Shown one piece after another: positions 45,859 to 59,500 of a stretch of DNA of 64,000 bases. The stretch's first letter is position 1; each line of letters opens with the position of its first letter. Position numbers and translations under genes: made by a program. Source of the DNA: Phallus indusiatus (taxonomy: Eukaryota; Basidiomycota; Agaricomycetes; Phallales; Phallaceae); assembly GCA_027605045.1 (NCBI GenBank), contig JAQFWX010000022.1, positions 310,001 to 374,000 on the forward strand, given 5' to 3'. Below the pieces are notes generated by a model. The model was given only the letters and a program-made list of their open reading frames with translations, was not told the DNA's origin and ran no database searches.

Positions 45859-48800
45859 ATGTGGAATCACGCTGATGGAAAAGGTTGTGGAAAGTACTAG
45901 TTGGATGTCCTGAACTCGGAGGACGCAGGTGCCAGGCGGTAGATCAAAAAAACGAGGTAAATGCGCGTGTTTTTGCCTTTTTTACGTCTTACATTCATGT
46001 TTTTTTTTCTCTTTCGCCTTTTTTTGGTTTTTCTCCATCGGTGCTAAAGTGATTGGAGAAGGGATATACATATATGACGAGAAAGACTTGGAGATTGTAT
46101 TGGTACGCATTTTGTGCTTATTCTCTTTCTCTCTTTTGAAACATGTTTTGTTTTCTGTAGCTTTGAAAAGGTTGTTGTCGTCAATATGACTCAAGGCACG
46201 GACGGAATCGATACTCCGGGTCCGGGGGTATCATTGAATGGAATGAATAAATGAACGAGTGAATGGACGAAAGAATAAATTACGGATTATGATGATGGAT
46301 CTCGACTTTCTCAAAAGAAACTGAATTCGATACATCTGACTCGTTGTGAAAGCAAGAAAGTGGTGGCAGTGCACCAATTCAAAAAGGACCCAACACAAAC
46401 ACAGCATGCGCAATTAGTATACTGTAATACAATACAGCAATCAAAAAGACGTCCAGAAAATCATCGCAGATTTCCAGTACCTGTATCCCAATCGGGCCAA
46501 AGAGAGAAAAAGGGAAAAGGGATCTCGGAAGTTCGGGTGAATCTGATCATTTGAACGTTTGAACAATGACAATGTGTGCCAATAATTAGTGATTACGGAT
46601 TTAATGTTCGAGTTTTTCAATTCAATTCAGTTTAATTCAGTTTTTGCCCTGGAGATTCAATATGACATGACATGATATTGTATGAGAGGGTATGACGCGT
46701 TTGAATATAAAAGGCATTAAAAGTCATAAGATGGTTGTGAAGGTACAAAATAAAGTTTGTCCGCTGACAGCTAAAGTGAACTGAACTAAAGTGAACTTTA
46801 TTGCATTAATGCATTGTTTTTGTATTCCATTGTACTATTTTAGAGTTTACCACTATGTATCTGTCAACATACATACAATACACATGTGCATGTGCGTCGA
46901 AATTCGTATGGTCAGACTGAATGGGCAATAACGCTGCACGCATATAGTATATTGAATCAACAGAATGCGAATTCCATATACTAAATATACTAGTAATAGT
47001 AAACCTGACTCGACCTTTTGTAATTGACATACCATACGGAGCGTTTTCAAAAATTGCAAAGCCTCGTCACGACTCGGAATAGCCTATAATACAAATATGT
47101 TATATATAGTTTATGACATCGCATTCGCGCCGCCCGGGTGCGGCTAAAGATTGACGTTCGACGTACAGTAATACGGTAGGGTACATACGTAGTACATACG
47201 GCATCTCTTCTAAATGATCCCTTTTTAACTTTTTGAAAAAAGTATTGGAAGGAGCTTTTTGCCTTTGATTTTTCCTTCTCTTTCTTCTTTCCTTCTTTTT
47301 AAATTTTTGATGATGGTCGTAAAGTAAATTTAGCACGCGAGCGCACAGACACCGTGACCCACGTCATCTCTCGGTCCTCGGAATGGACTACATACATATG
47401 TAGTACGCACAAACGGATCGCTAAGAAAGGCAAGAACTGTTTAAATAAGGTGAAAGTGAGAAGGCGAGTTTCAAACCTGGTTTGTTCTTCTTTTTTGCTT
47501 TCTTCTTTTCTTAATTGCGCACTTTTTGTGCCTCTCACGGATACTTTCCTAAAAGGGAATAATTAAAATTCAAATACGAAGCCCTTGTTTGTTTGAAGAT
47601 TGGAGATGTGGGATTGTGCCTGGATCTTTATTAGACTCATTTTACGATATTGGCAAAAAAAGGCATTCAGTTGGGAATTCGGATCCGAGTCCGTATACTA
47701 CGCGCGCGTTGAAACGATGTTTTATTTTGGGTGTTATACAGTACATATCATATGCCCATCAATTCTTTTTTTTTTTTTTGTAATGTGCACGACGTCGATT
47801 AGATCTTGCCTATACAGAACAAATAAACGAGATGAACCAATAAACAAACAGCGAGTCCTCATTTATCATATTGAATACATTGGTCAACTGGCCATTTGGC
47901 AATTCAATAGAGTCGATTGTGAAATAGGGGAAGGAGAATTAGCTTGGATTCAAAAGGTTGGGGAGGGGGGACCCTTTTCACTTTTTATATTTAACTTTGA
48001 GAGCTTCTTTTTTCTTTTGATGGTGCGTACGGTTTTAGCTTGTATCTTGGTTTTGGAGGTCGAGAATTCTTTTTTTGCGCTTTGCCTTTTGTGTTGGAAT
48101 ACATACATACATACATACATATTTGGGTATATTGTTGGCGCTCTGAATCACGTCACGGACTCACTGGCATGCGCGCGAACGGGTGCCATGAGCGAATAGG
48201 AATAAGGATTTGTTTGCTTGGTTTGCTGGTTTACTATTGGCGTGTTTGCCCAGTGTGCGCGGTTCTAGTTTGCAACTAGGAATGAATGAAGGCAAAGCGG
48301 ATAGTGGTTGCCTAGGGTGGGTGTTACGTCACTATTAGCATATTAGGCACGAACTTTGGTTTTGCGTATCTTATCATCATCCGGGTTCTTTTTTTCTTAG
48401 TGACTTTCTGTCTCTAGATTCAATTTTCAAAGCTCAAAGTAGGAGTCAATATGATCGCCGTTCTTCGTTGTAACGTCCCTTGACAGCCCTTGAACTCGTG
48501 ATGAACTATTTTGGTATAACACATCATATGTAGGAACCGCGAAACAAAGTTAAGTAAGGTACCGGAAAGCCCACCTTCGTAAGAACCAGGATCAGAATTC
48601 CATTTATGAATGAGGTGAAATGATATGACTCATTCCGAGTCTGGTAAAGCGCGCGCCCGCGCGCAGCATGTAAGCCGGAGTTGGGATATGAAATGAAATG
48701 AGAAGAACAGAAAGAAAGAAAGAAAAGATGGCGAAAGTGTGTGGGTGACGGCGGTGAGACGGAGTTGGATGTTGGCATTGAAAGAGAAGATTGGAAGGTT

Positions 48801-50587
48801 AATTTTATATATTCAAGGAATCCTTCTCTTGAAATCGAAGGAAGTGGTTACTTGTGTTCATGGTACTTCCTTTATTCATGGTGGGCTGCATGTGAAAGTT
48901 CTTAGGATGGTGACTAGACGTCCCGATCTCTGTTTCGGATGTGGAGGGGAGCATGCGTATGTATTGGCGATCGTTCTGTTATTTATTATCGATAATGTGC
49001 CGTTATATTACATTTCTTTAATGATTGCTCAAGAAGTTCAAGCTTCAAGAATGGATGTCCTTTTCTAAGGCTGCGCGAACGTGGGTTCGTGTGTCTTCTG
49101 AAAGGAGAGATTTGTCTGATGTCGCAACCAGACCTTTGAGACACTTGAACAGGCACAAGAGACGAGAGTGCTACATACATACGAGCAGGTGCCGGTGCCA
49201 GTGGAGCCTGCGAGCCCGATCAAAGCAGCCAAGCCCAGCCCCCAGCACATCCGAGTGCGAGTCCAGTCCTTTCATGTCCGCGTCGTCACGGCCAGTTGTG
49301 GTACGCACCGACGTCAATCTGCTTGGCTCTTGGGATCCTCGCCGGAGACAGCATCTCATGAGAGCAATGAGCGGAATAGAGCGCAGGGAGAGGATGGGGC
49401 TGGATTTGTGCATTCCCGAAGAAGCATGCTTTTGCTTGATATATGTATACATTTTTTGATGCGCTGCAGATCAAAAGAAAAAAGAGACCGACAACGTGCC
49501 AGGAGTTTGTCGTTACAGGACTTCTCATGAAGATATATACATATTCAAATCAAACAACGACCTGTCATCTCCCGTTCGGGGCTAGTACATAGACTGACTG
49601 GCTTCGAGAATGCACTACTACTAATGCCATGGCAGTGAGAAAAAAAAAAAGATGAGAGCCGGTCCAACTGCGCTTGAGTCAAGTTTATGTAATTCAACAC
49701 AATTCTAATAAGCGAGATGTCGGTCCTCCCCCTATAATATATTTTTTTTTGAAAAAGCCTAATTACCGACCCTGCTAGTCCCTCTCCTCCTCTCCTCCTT
49801 CTTCCTCGCTCCCCTTCGCTCCTCTTGCTCTCTCTTTCCTCGTCTGCCCTCCGCCCTGAGAGAGAAAAGAAGAGTCTGTGCGAGAATCCAGAATTCAGGC
49901 TTGGAGAGATCAGGATCAGAATTCTCTGCTTCCCCGCTCGCAACACTGCCCATCTAACATAAAACCAATATCGAGCAATTCAGGTTCAAAATCTGCAAAG
50001 CTTTTTTGGTTGCCAAGTTAGAAGAATTCGAGGCCGAGGGACTTCCAAGTCTGGTAGTTCTCAGACACACACACACATACCATTCAAAAGGGTTGTCCGT
50101 CCCCATCCCTGTTCCCACCACGGGCTCCATCGGTTTTGTCTTTTTGGAACCACATACATATTTCACGTGCTCGATAATCCTCTCTCCCTCTCGTATCAAC
50201 CACCCATCATACCGGAACCAGAACGAGTCAACCCCCAAAACAAGTTTTAGGGTCGCGAAGCATTATCACCATTGCGTTATTGTATACACTACACAATATA
50301 CATACCCCACACACCACACACCATCCGAGGAATTAGTACGACGGGCGGCGGGCATTATTAACACACTAGGCTTAAACGGCTGAGCTTATTTTTTTTTCTT
50401 CCTTCCTTTTTACGTCTATCCGGTCGGTTAGGACTTTTTACTTTGCTTTTTTCCTTTTCCTTTTCTCGTTGGGTTCCTCTACTTTCTTAATCTCTACCAC
50501 CTCGTGCGCGTCTCGAACCACGTCCCTTCAGCTTAAACCCAACTCCAACTCCAATTCCCATCCCCTCTCGTATCCAACAATAACACA
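45859..50587. other. 4.7-kb gene-poor region upstream of the IRA gene
   Basis: No gene could be supported. It contains simple repeats: ATAC/ACAT units at 48101-48121, GAAA units near 48711-48725, a CT-rich tract at 49780-49860 and CA repeats near 50070. The last 300 bp are T- and C-rich with CT tracts, typical of a fungal promoter and long 5' leader for the gene at 50588. Open stretches such as 47600-48199 read as non-coding. Confidence 0.45.
48101..48121. repeat. ACAT microsatellite
   Basis: About five tandem copies of the tetranucleotide ACAT in non-coding DNA. Confidence 0.8.
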
Positions 50588-53500
50588 ATGTCTCGCCTCT
50601 TTTCGGGTCGTCGCGCATCAGTTGGACCCTCGAATACATTCAGGAGAAATCAGTCTACAACCGGTACAGGTGACAGTTCCAGAAACGCCCCTTCCTCCTC
50701 CTCCTCCTCTACTACCGCTACCAGTTCCAACACCATGAACAACAACAATACCAACGTCAAACCTAATACCATATCTATCCCGAACGCACCGACCCCCGCA
50801 ATTCATTCACCTATTGTTCCGCCTTCTATTCCCAGTGCCAATATCAATACTCTTTCCGAACCCGAGATTAAAGGGCTGTTAAATCGCGTTGAAATGAAGG
50901 TGATTTCATTTACAAAATATCTCAATGAAAACCTTTTTTCCTGAATTTGATTTTTCTTTCTTTTCTCTAGTTACCTTGCAACTCGGGTCAAAGTCTATCT
51001 GCGCTAGCTTCGGATCCAGTGTTAAGCAAAGCAGTCGACGGTCTCGTCGATTTCGCTCCCCAGAGCGGCGACTTTGTTCTAGTCGGCTTGGCAAAGCTCC
51101 TTGAAAAATTGAAAAAGGTGAACTTTCTCTTTTGTTTTGGGGGGTTCAGTTTTCTTGTTTCTCTTTCTCTTTGTTTCTGTTTCCGTTTCTTGGCGTTGGG
51201 GAGGGGTTAGGCTGGATTGATCGTTGATTTTCGCTGATTGAAAATGGAGGCGTTAACGTAAACATAACGACGCCCTTTTTTGATGGAACTAGCAGAGAAT
51301 AAGCGCAGCAAGCTGCGCCCGTGTTCAGGCTTGATCCGAGCAAGTTAATTTTGAGATACAAAAATAAGAAAGATGGTATAAGAAAATAGTAGTCTAATAC
51401 ATATATGTATCAAAGTAGTACATCTTTATATACAATATTTACTGTTTTTCCATTAGAATTTGGAGGTAAAAGTACTTTTATCTGCCCCATATTAGTACCT
51501 CTGGAGACAGCAACATAAAGTTGTCCATGAGAAAAAATTTGAGCACGTAAATCTATTCCAACATATCCTAATGACTGCCCTTGTGCTTTGTTGATAGTCA
51601 TTGCGAATGCAGGCCGGAGGGGTATTGCAGCCTCATAAGTTCAAAGGGAAGATCGGTGGAAGTGAGTTTGATTCGTGGAATAAAGGCTGTGGATCCTTTT
51701 GCTGGACCTGTGAGAATTCGAACATGAAGGACTCTGCGACGTTTCTGGATGAGGCGAACACGGGTTCCATTACAAAGTCCTGCTTCAGGATTGATGTTGC
51801 GAAGGATGATAAGAGGCATATTGAGCTTCAGTTTGAGCTTTGCTGGTGGTAATCCAGGAACATCCAGTGAATTCAAGTATTCAACTGGGAATAAATCATC
51901 TTCGACCTCTCTCCTAATTGAATCCACACCATGGCAAACATCTATTTCTCCAGGAAATTGATTGAGAATTAACTCATTAAATTCATTGACTTCGGAGTTT
52001 CTTGGACAAAGAATTGCACGTTCGAGGAAATAGTTGTCATTGTGGTAGGAATCAACCTGGGGATAGGTAGCTTGAATGAGTCCTTGTACAGATGGTTCGC
52101 AGCGCATGTTTTCGGGAATATCAAAGGAATGATCCAGTGGAAGATCGATACCCTGTCCTATGCCATGAAGCCATTGAGCAAACTCCACACTCTGAGGATC
52201 AGCATGATCAATACGCATATTCTCCACCAAATGCAATATATGAACATTCTGCCAGAGTGGGGACCGTTGGATAGAGGCATTGATAATCTCTTCCTTGGAA
52301 CCTTTGGGAACAACCGGCAGAATTTGCTGAAAATCTCCACCCCATGCCACAGTGATACCTCCAAATAAACGATCAGGTTCATTTCGAATATCCCGTAGTG
52401 TACGATCGACAGCCTCGCATGTGTGACGGTGCTGCATGGACATTTCATCCCATATGATTAATCGAACTTGAGCCATTAGTTCCGCACGAAGAGTGTTTCG
52501 GCCGATACCGCATGTCGAATTCGGAAGAATGTCAAGGGGAATCTTGAATGTGCTGTGAGATGTACGACCACCTTTGAGCAAAAGTGCAGCAATGCCTGAT
52601 GATGCCACACATAGTACAATCATTCCTTCTGCTCTGCATGAGTGTGCAATCGCATTCCAAGTATATGACTTTCCAGTACCACCTGGTCCATGAAGAAAGA
52701 AGAGCCGACCCTGGTTATTGCGAACAGAGTCAAGGATTGCATCATGAGCAGCCCGTTGACCTGCGTTGAGTTGACCGTACATCTCTTCTGCATGAATTTG
52801 TTCATCGGCAATATTATAGTTTAGCTGCTCGGTGATAAGCCTATTTCCAGCGTTATTCTCCCAATCACCGATCACAGCAGGAAGACTAAAATCTGATAAA
52901 GATCGACCCATTTTATGGAGGATAATATCAATTTTGTATAAGCCAAAGTCATAGATCTCCTCCTGTGTGGGATCTGGCTTATCATAATCTCGCTGTATGA
53001 CACGCAAGAGATCATCACATAGGTGATCTCTGAACATCATCCAGAGATTCTGTGCATCGGAAGGAATTGAATGGGTAAGAATGGATACATACAGGCCTCG
53101 AAGTTGATGACCAGATTGAATTGCAGCAGCCTCTTGTAGGCAAAGTATCCATTCATTATCATCCTCCAAGAGACCTCTTGCCAAACAGGCTTCCTTGGCA
53201 GTCGGATATTCAATACCTTCAAAAGTACGAAGTTCCGCAAATGATCGTGCTCCACGTACAACCGTGAGAAGGGTACGAATATGAAATCGTTCACCTGAAT
53301 AAGGACTTGCAAAATGAATACGACCGATTGCGCGGCACCTTTGACGGGGTTTCCAGGAATTATTTGTCTTGTTCCAGACGGCGTTCAGGGAACTCGATAT
53401 AATGCAACTCTCTGGCCCATGCATAGTCTTCATTAGCTTTGAAATAAGCAGTAAGCTTGGTCCTGTGGTTTTCGATTCGATCAAGTAAGAGCTCTCGAGG

Positions 53501-56500
53501 AATATCTGGATTGAAAACCACCATTTGCTGATTTTCATCATGAACAGGAAGTGCAATGACAGTTGGCACCTGTCGATGTAACTCAAACTCGTTGAGTCGC
53601 CAGATAGCCTCGTGCGAACTGACATATCGACAATCCAAGTAGCGTTTAACCTCATTGCGTCGAAGTTCCTCGTTCGCTTGATTTCCCTGTTGACCTGGTT
53701 GTACCTCCAAAGTGGTCCTATCATGACCCTTGTTAATATATTTATGAATATATTTTATCGCTCTGATTGAGGCTGTCATTTCCACATTGATATGACATGC
53801 AAACTCAAGCAGAAAAACAGGGCAGAAAGGAACCACATGGCGATTATCAAAGGTAATACCATTTTTGATAAATGTCCGGCCGTTATTTGGACGGGCATAT
53901 GTTGGATAACCATCATTGTTAAGTGTGGTCACTTCGGCAAAATCCTTGGGAAATTTTTTACTGCATTTCCGTTAACCATGCAGGGTGCATTAGGATGATC
54001 CCGTCCACATGGACCATGTATCATGAGTGTGGTGACCAGCTCAAATAGTCTTGGATGTGTAGCAGGATCGGGTAGCTGAGCTGAAATAAGCGAGTCCACA
54101 TCTGCAGGAGTGAGAAGGCGCGCATTCTGCTCCACCCATATCAGAAGATGCATGTGCGGTAAGCCACGCTTCTGGAATTCAATGGTATACACATATGCAG
54201 TAACTTCTCCAATATATCTAAATTATTTGTTTAGTCAGTTGCACAAAGTTTTTTTATTGGATCTAAATTCTTACCCATCCTTTTTGAGTCTTTTCAACAG
54301 AGCTTTCTTTTTCAACTCAAAAACACGCGTGACCAAGTCAGGTCGATCGTGAATTGATTGACCTTCCAGTAATGCATTCTGAATTTCTGGCCATTGAGGA
54401 TTGGCCGTCATAGTCAGAAATATCATAGGATTTCCAAGCTTGCGTGAAATTGCCAGAGAATTCTGACACGATTCAAGCATATTGCGAGCACTTCCTGTAA
54501 ATGTTGCAGGGAGGATAACTTTTTGACCGATCTCATCGGCATCCACGTCTTCTCGTGTAAATGCGTCGATTGCTTGCTGATATAACTCGGCACGTAGCTT
54601 GGTCTGATTATGTTCAATCCAACGTAGCCGACTTTGTTCTGATGCTGCCCATGCATCAACAATGTATTGCTGAAGAAGCTTTCCTCCTCGAAGTAGAGTA
54701 TCTGGCTCATTCAGACGTTCCATTATACGGTAGCAGTAATACTTTGCCATCGTAACCCAACGTTGCGAACGATTATTAGGATTAGCGCCAGGAATGGCCC
54801 GATTTTCAAAAGGATTGCCACGTAAGAAATCTGGTTGATTGGCATAAGGAATCCTATAGTGCCATCCAGGCTCACCAAGAGGAAAGAATAGAACATATTG
54901 TAAGGGTGCATAGAGAGCATGACCCTCAGTAATACGTTGGAACCTATGAGCTGCATCTGGTGGACGCTGTAGTTGTAAAACGATATCACGGTTTGCAGCC
55001 GCAACACCATCACCAGGTAAGACGGCGGCAATCTCCTGTAGCCCGGGTGCGGGGAGATTGTATCTTCGAGGATCCTGAAAGACTCGGTATGTTAAACGGG
55101 CTTCCAGCACTTGGTTACCAGTCGCACGTAAACGTTCGTAAGCTTGCTGATATATTGGAACGAATGGATTATGCACCAACATCATCTCTTGAAGATCGGA
55201 GAGAGTGTTAATATTGAGTCGATTCTGATTATTATTCTGACGATGTTGCAGTGCGGTTGCGGGATCGAAAATATATAGCTGTGCATAACTTGCTCTTGGT
55301 TGACCATGATCATCAACATTATTTTCATCAGGTGCCAAACTCCCATGTCGATGATACAGCCCTCCTAATAGCTTGAGAACGTATGGCCCACGATTTGCCA
55401 ATATTTGTTGATCGAAGTCTGCTCCAAGAGATGTGAAAGCCAGGGCAAAATTATACTGACGAATATTTTCTCGAAACTCTTTTGCCTCATCTGTTTGCTC
55501 ATGAAACAGACGCCTCAGTAACTCGGGTGGTGGCTGTAAGTCAGGTAGTTCGATTTTTCCTTGGAGACAGCACATTCCAAATTTTGGATTAAGAATGGAA
55601 GAAGTGGTCAGACACTCTGCAGACCAATGCAGCGCTCGACAATGTTGACATACTACTGTCATTGGTCCCAGATTGTTCACTTGGACTTCTTCTTCAATAA
55701 CAGGCTGTCTGGCAAACAGCAATAGCGGTCCGGGATCGACAGGAAGATCTTCTCCGAAAATATCTGGTCCTATTGCATCCAGAGCATTTTCATCATCTTC
55801 ATCATTTTCATCATCTTCAGTATCTTGAATATCTTGGATATCCACATCTGGATCAGGGGGAGCATCTACCATAGGCTGATCAGCTTGTGGCAGTGGATTA
55901 TTTAACTGTGCTGCTTGAATTCGAGGTAAGCCTGCCCTGTTATCCAAACCCTGACCCCTGCCTCTACCATTACCCTGACCTCTGCCTCTACCATTACCAT
56001 TACCCCTACCTCTACCTCTACCCCTACCCCGGCCACGTGCAGGCTGCAATTCGATCTGCTCCACCTGTGCACGTAGATTGGCGACACCAGCAACACCTAA
56101 ATTTTCTTCCGGAACCACACCATTATTTCTTTGGCCATCTCGCCTGGGATGCAGTTGGATCTGATCTGCCTGAGCCCGTAGATTGACAACACCAGCAACA
56201 CCTAAGTTTTCATTTGGAATAAATCCATTATTCCTTCCAACATCCCTTCTAACATTCCTCTGTAGTTGTGGCTGAATAGCATCCAACTGTTCATATATTT
56301 GAAGTTGCTCCTTGGTGTAGGGTGAAAAGGATCCTCACCCAGAGCAGGGCCAGGGTTTACAGGAACACCTGGTAATTCAAAAGGAATTGGCCCTGCAATA
56401 GGATTTTGCCTGATTAAAATTTGTCTTCTCTCTCTTCTTTGAGTAGGAGAAGTCATTTGACGCTCCTCTCTTTCCCTCTGCCGTTCAATTATTCTATCCC

Positions 56501-59500
56501 TTTCCGGAGTTGTGGGTTGCCTAAAAAAATTAATTTAATTAATTTTTATTTATTTTGATAATATATCCAACAACTCACATTGTAGAATAATAATAAATCC
56601 CAAAAGTGTTTGAGTTTAGAACTTGTTCGAGGTGGGGGCCGTTCCACTTCCCCCACAGTGGTGGTAGGTACCCCTAAAAGAGTGGGTTTTGGACCCCCGA
56701 GGAAGTTACCACGAAGAAGGCACCCACAGCTTATGTCCACAATTAGCTTTTTGAGCCTGAAATCAAAAATCAAAAATTTTCCCTTTTTCTTCTGGGAAAA
56801 AAAGGTTGCAATATTTTATTCATACATTTTTTATAATACAATTTTTTTTTTATATAAAAAACTCTTGAGTTTAGTGGAAACCGGGCCACAATTGTTGCAA
56901 TTTGTTCACTACCTGGACCTCGCGCGCGCAGCTCTTTTTTATTATGTAAGGGATTACGTAAATTATAAATTTAGACGCCGGACCATCGCGACTTCATATA
57001 TGTAATTGTAATGGAGACGATCTGGACGTTTTGCAACCATCCCCCCCGACGTCGGGTGTCGGTAACGGTTAGCCGTTATTTTTTTTTTTGGGTCTTGGCG
57101 CGTGACGCCTCGTCGTTGAGCGCGATCCCGATCGTGATCTTGATCGTTGTACGCGCGCGCGCGGCGCCCCCTTTCGAGTAGCACCGATCCCGCCTCCGCC
57201 CATCCATCCTTCCGCTTTTTCCCCTTGCATTCTATATCCGTTTATTCCGCGACTTGATTCAGAAAACTAACACCACTCTTTTTTTTTATCTCATTCAGAC
57301 GCGTACTCTCCCCGATGGAACAGTCCCCGATCAAGTTCTCGACTCTCAACTCTTCATTCTCAAAATTATGAATAGAGTAATGGGAAGACGGTACTCTCCT
57401 TTTGCCGATGCTGCTCCTTCTCCAGGTAACAACAATAACAATAATAATTCTGCTAATACTACCGGTACGAGTGCAAGTACGAGTACGATTGGACCGCAGC
57501 CGTTGGATACGCAAGCGCTGTTATACGTTGTATATGTCTTATGGACATGTCTTCCATCGCATATTATCGCGAATATTGGGAGACATAGGTGGCCTAAACA
57601 TGTTGTTGAGCGTGAACCTGGACTAGGTGGAGGTTACAAAGGTGAGATTTCCTCGCGCGTAAGAAAAAGCAATTTGGTGATTTTGGGGGAATAGGTTCGT
57701 TACCTTCTAGCAATGCAGTTTCAATCCCGATTTTGGAGCCTACGCCGAGTCCGGAAGCGATGTATGCGCATTCGTATACGCAGGATGAAGCGTTGCATGG
57801 GTTGTACTTTGCCAGTGTTGCCGTTCTAATCTCAAAGTAAGCCCATCTCATATACACAAGAAAAGGCATTCTTACTTATCTTCTCAAGATATACAACACG
57901 TATACTTTATTACCTATCCGCGTATAACTGGCCCACCATCCATCTTCTCTTCAAAACGCGATTACAGCTAATAGTAGATGGCGTTATATCCATTAACGTA
58001 ACTCAAAATATGTCTGCTTCGCACACCAGCAGCACCAGACTCCCGAATAACAATCATCATCACCATCACCAGAATAACAACATCGCGTCGTCCAGTTCTG
58101 TATCAGTTTCAACGCGCACAACAACGAGTACAGCATCATCATCCGGAAAACAACAGTCTTCAGCAGCTGGTGTTCCGTCGTCGTCTTCTGCTTCTTCATC
58201 TTCAAAACCTGGTTCGTCAGCTGGTGGACCTCCGTCGTCGACTTCGTTAGCTTCAATAGGCAGCGCGGGCACAACCGTCATCGGGAATATTGGGAGCACG
58301 TCGTTTGCGAAGTATAGTTATGTGCCTACACCTTCTGCGAGTAATGTTTCGTTTATCTCCGGGATGAGTGGAGCTACGGGTGGGACGGGTGCTAGTGTTG
58401 GAGGGTCGACTTTGTATGGGGGTGTTGGAGATACTGTTGAACGATCTGGAAAGGAGAAGGAGAAGGGGGAGGGGAGGAGTGGTGGTGGGGCTATGATTTC
58501 TGTTGGTGTTAATTTGTTGAAGAAGGGACGGGGTGGGGATAAAGAGCGGGAGAGACAACGCGAAAAAGAACGGGAACGTGAACGAGAAAGAGAACGGGAA
58601 CGGGAACGGGTTAATGCGAATTCGAGTTCTCGTGGGTTAGCCCCGTTAGCACTTGCAGGTGCTGATTCGACCGATACGTTTGGAAATGAGAATGGACCGG
58701 GATCGCCGAGAGGGTTTGTTTCTGGTGGAGCAATGGGAGCAATGGGTATGGGAATGGGTGGAGGAATGGGTGGAATGGGAGTTACAGGTATTGGATCGTC
58801 GACGTCGGGGGGTAGTGCCGCGTCGCTTATTCCTGGGCATTTGAATCTTACAGTGCAGACTCTTGCGAAGTTGGTGTCTCCTGGTTTGGGTGGAAGTGGG
58901 GGTGGGAGTGGGGTTGGACAAGGTGTGTGTTTTTCGTGTTTTTTTTTGGTTGTTGTTGTCGTTGATGGGTTGTATGTGTGGTGTAGGTATTGGGGATATG
59001 GTTTTCAAGATGATTTCTGTTTCGATGCTTGATTCCGGAAAACTTCAGGATATTCTAGGAGGTCCGTGCTTTTTGTGTACAACCTTTTCCACGCAAAAGG
59101 GAGGCTTGACTTTTGGTATTCATTTTACCTTAGATCTTGTCAAATCTTTTCCGCAACTTCCAAACGACGCGCAAGACCAAGCAGGAATTTTAATACGCGA
59201 TTTGATTATAAACTTTTCGGATATTTGTTCTAGCGATTTTTGGAAAATCTGGGGTGTTGTCGTTGAGAGTGGTAGCGGTGGTAGTGGTGATGGTAGAAAC
59301 GGGAGCATCGATCTTGCAAGTGCGGCGAGACCTTCTACTGGCAGTGCTAATGGTATTGCTTCCGGATACGGTGGTGGTAATGGGAAGAAGGATTCAAATG
59401 CAGCTGCGACAGGAACGGGAGTGGGTGAGCTTTCAGCTCTTGCTGAACGGTTGTATGATTTGATTTGGGATATGGTTGGGGTATGTTGTGTTTCATTTTT

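Larger units (their letters stand above)
51289..57020 (-). mobile_element. autonomous-type Helitron inserted in an intron; 5' end tentative
   Basis: A rolling-circle transposon on the strand opposite the IRA gene. The 3' terminus is clear: on the minus strand a 7-bp-stem hairpin (51318-51303) is followed by 10 bases and then CTAG (51292-51289), with T as the next host base, as expected for insertion between A and T. The 5' terminus should read A then TC. The best candidate by eye is 57020 (minus-strand TCGTCTCC preceded by A), but others in 56,900-57,240 are possible. The element carries a Rep-helicase gene covering most of its length. No terminal repeats or target duplications are expected for this class. 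Confidence 0.85.

Noticed and set aside
45929..46189. 86-codon plus-strand frame after the intronless gene
   Set aside because: T-rich 3' flank; starts after the stop codon with no promoter and has no conserved features.
47600..48199. 199-codon open frame on the plus strand
   Set aside because: It reads through poly-T tracts and an ACAT microsatellite, has no proper start context or splice sites, and its composition (Phe, Cys, Tyr, Ile) looks non-coding.
48711..48725. GAAA repeat considered as part of a transposon end
   Set aside because: Simple microsatellite; no terminal repeats or coding remains nearby.
53380..53724. Apparent N-terminus of the large helicase frame starting at 53724
   Set aside because: The first 115 codons lie opposite the true Rep frame in the same strand; the real protein enters this frame only after the break near 53,380.
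55887..56186. Plus-strand frame rich in Tyr, Pro and His
   Set aside because: It is the shadow of the RG-repeat coding sequence on the other strand.
58253..59008. Minus-strand Arg/Thr/His-rich frames
   Set aside because: Shadows of the low-complexity exon 5 of the RasGAP gene.
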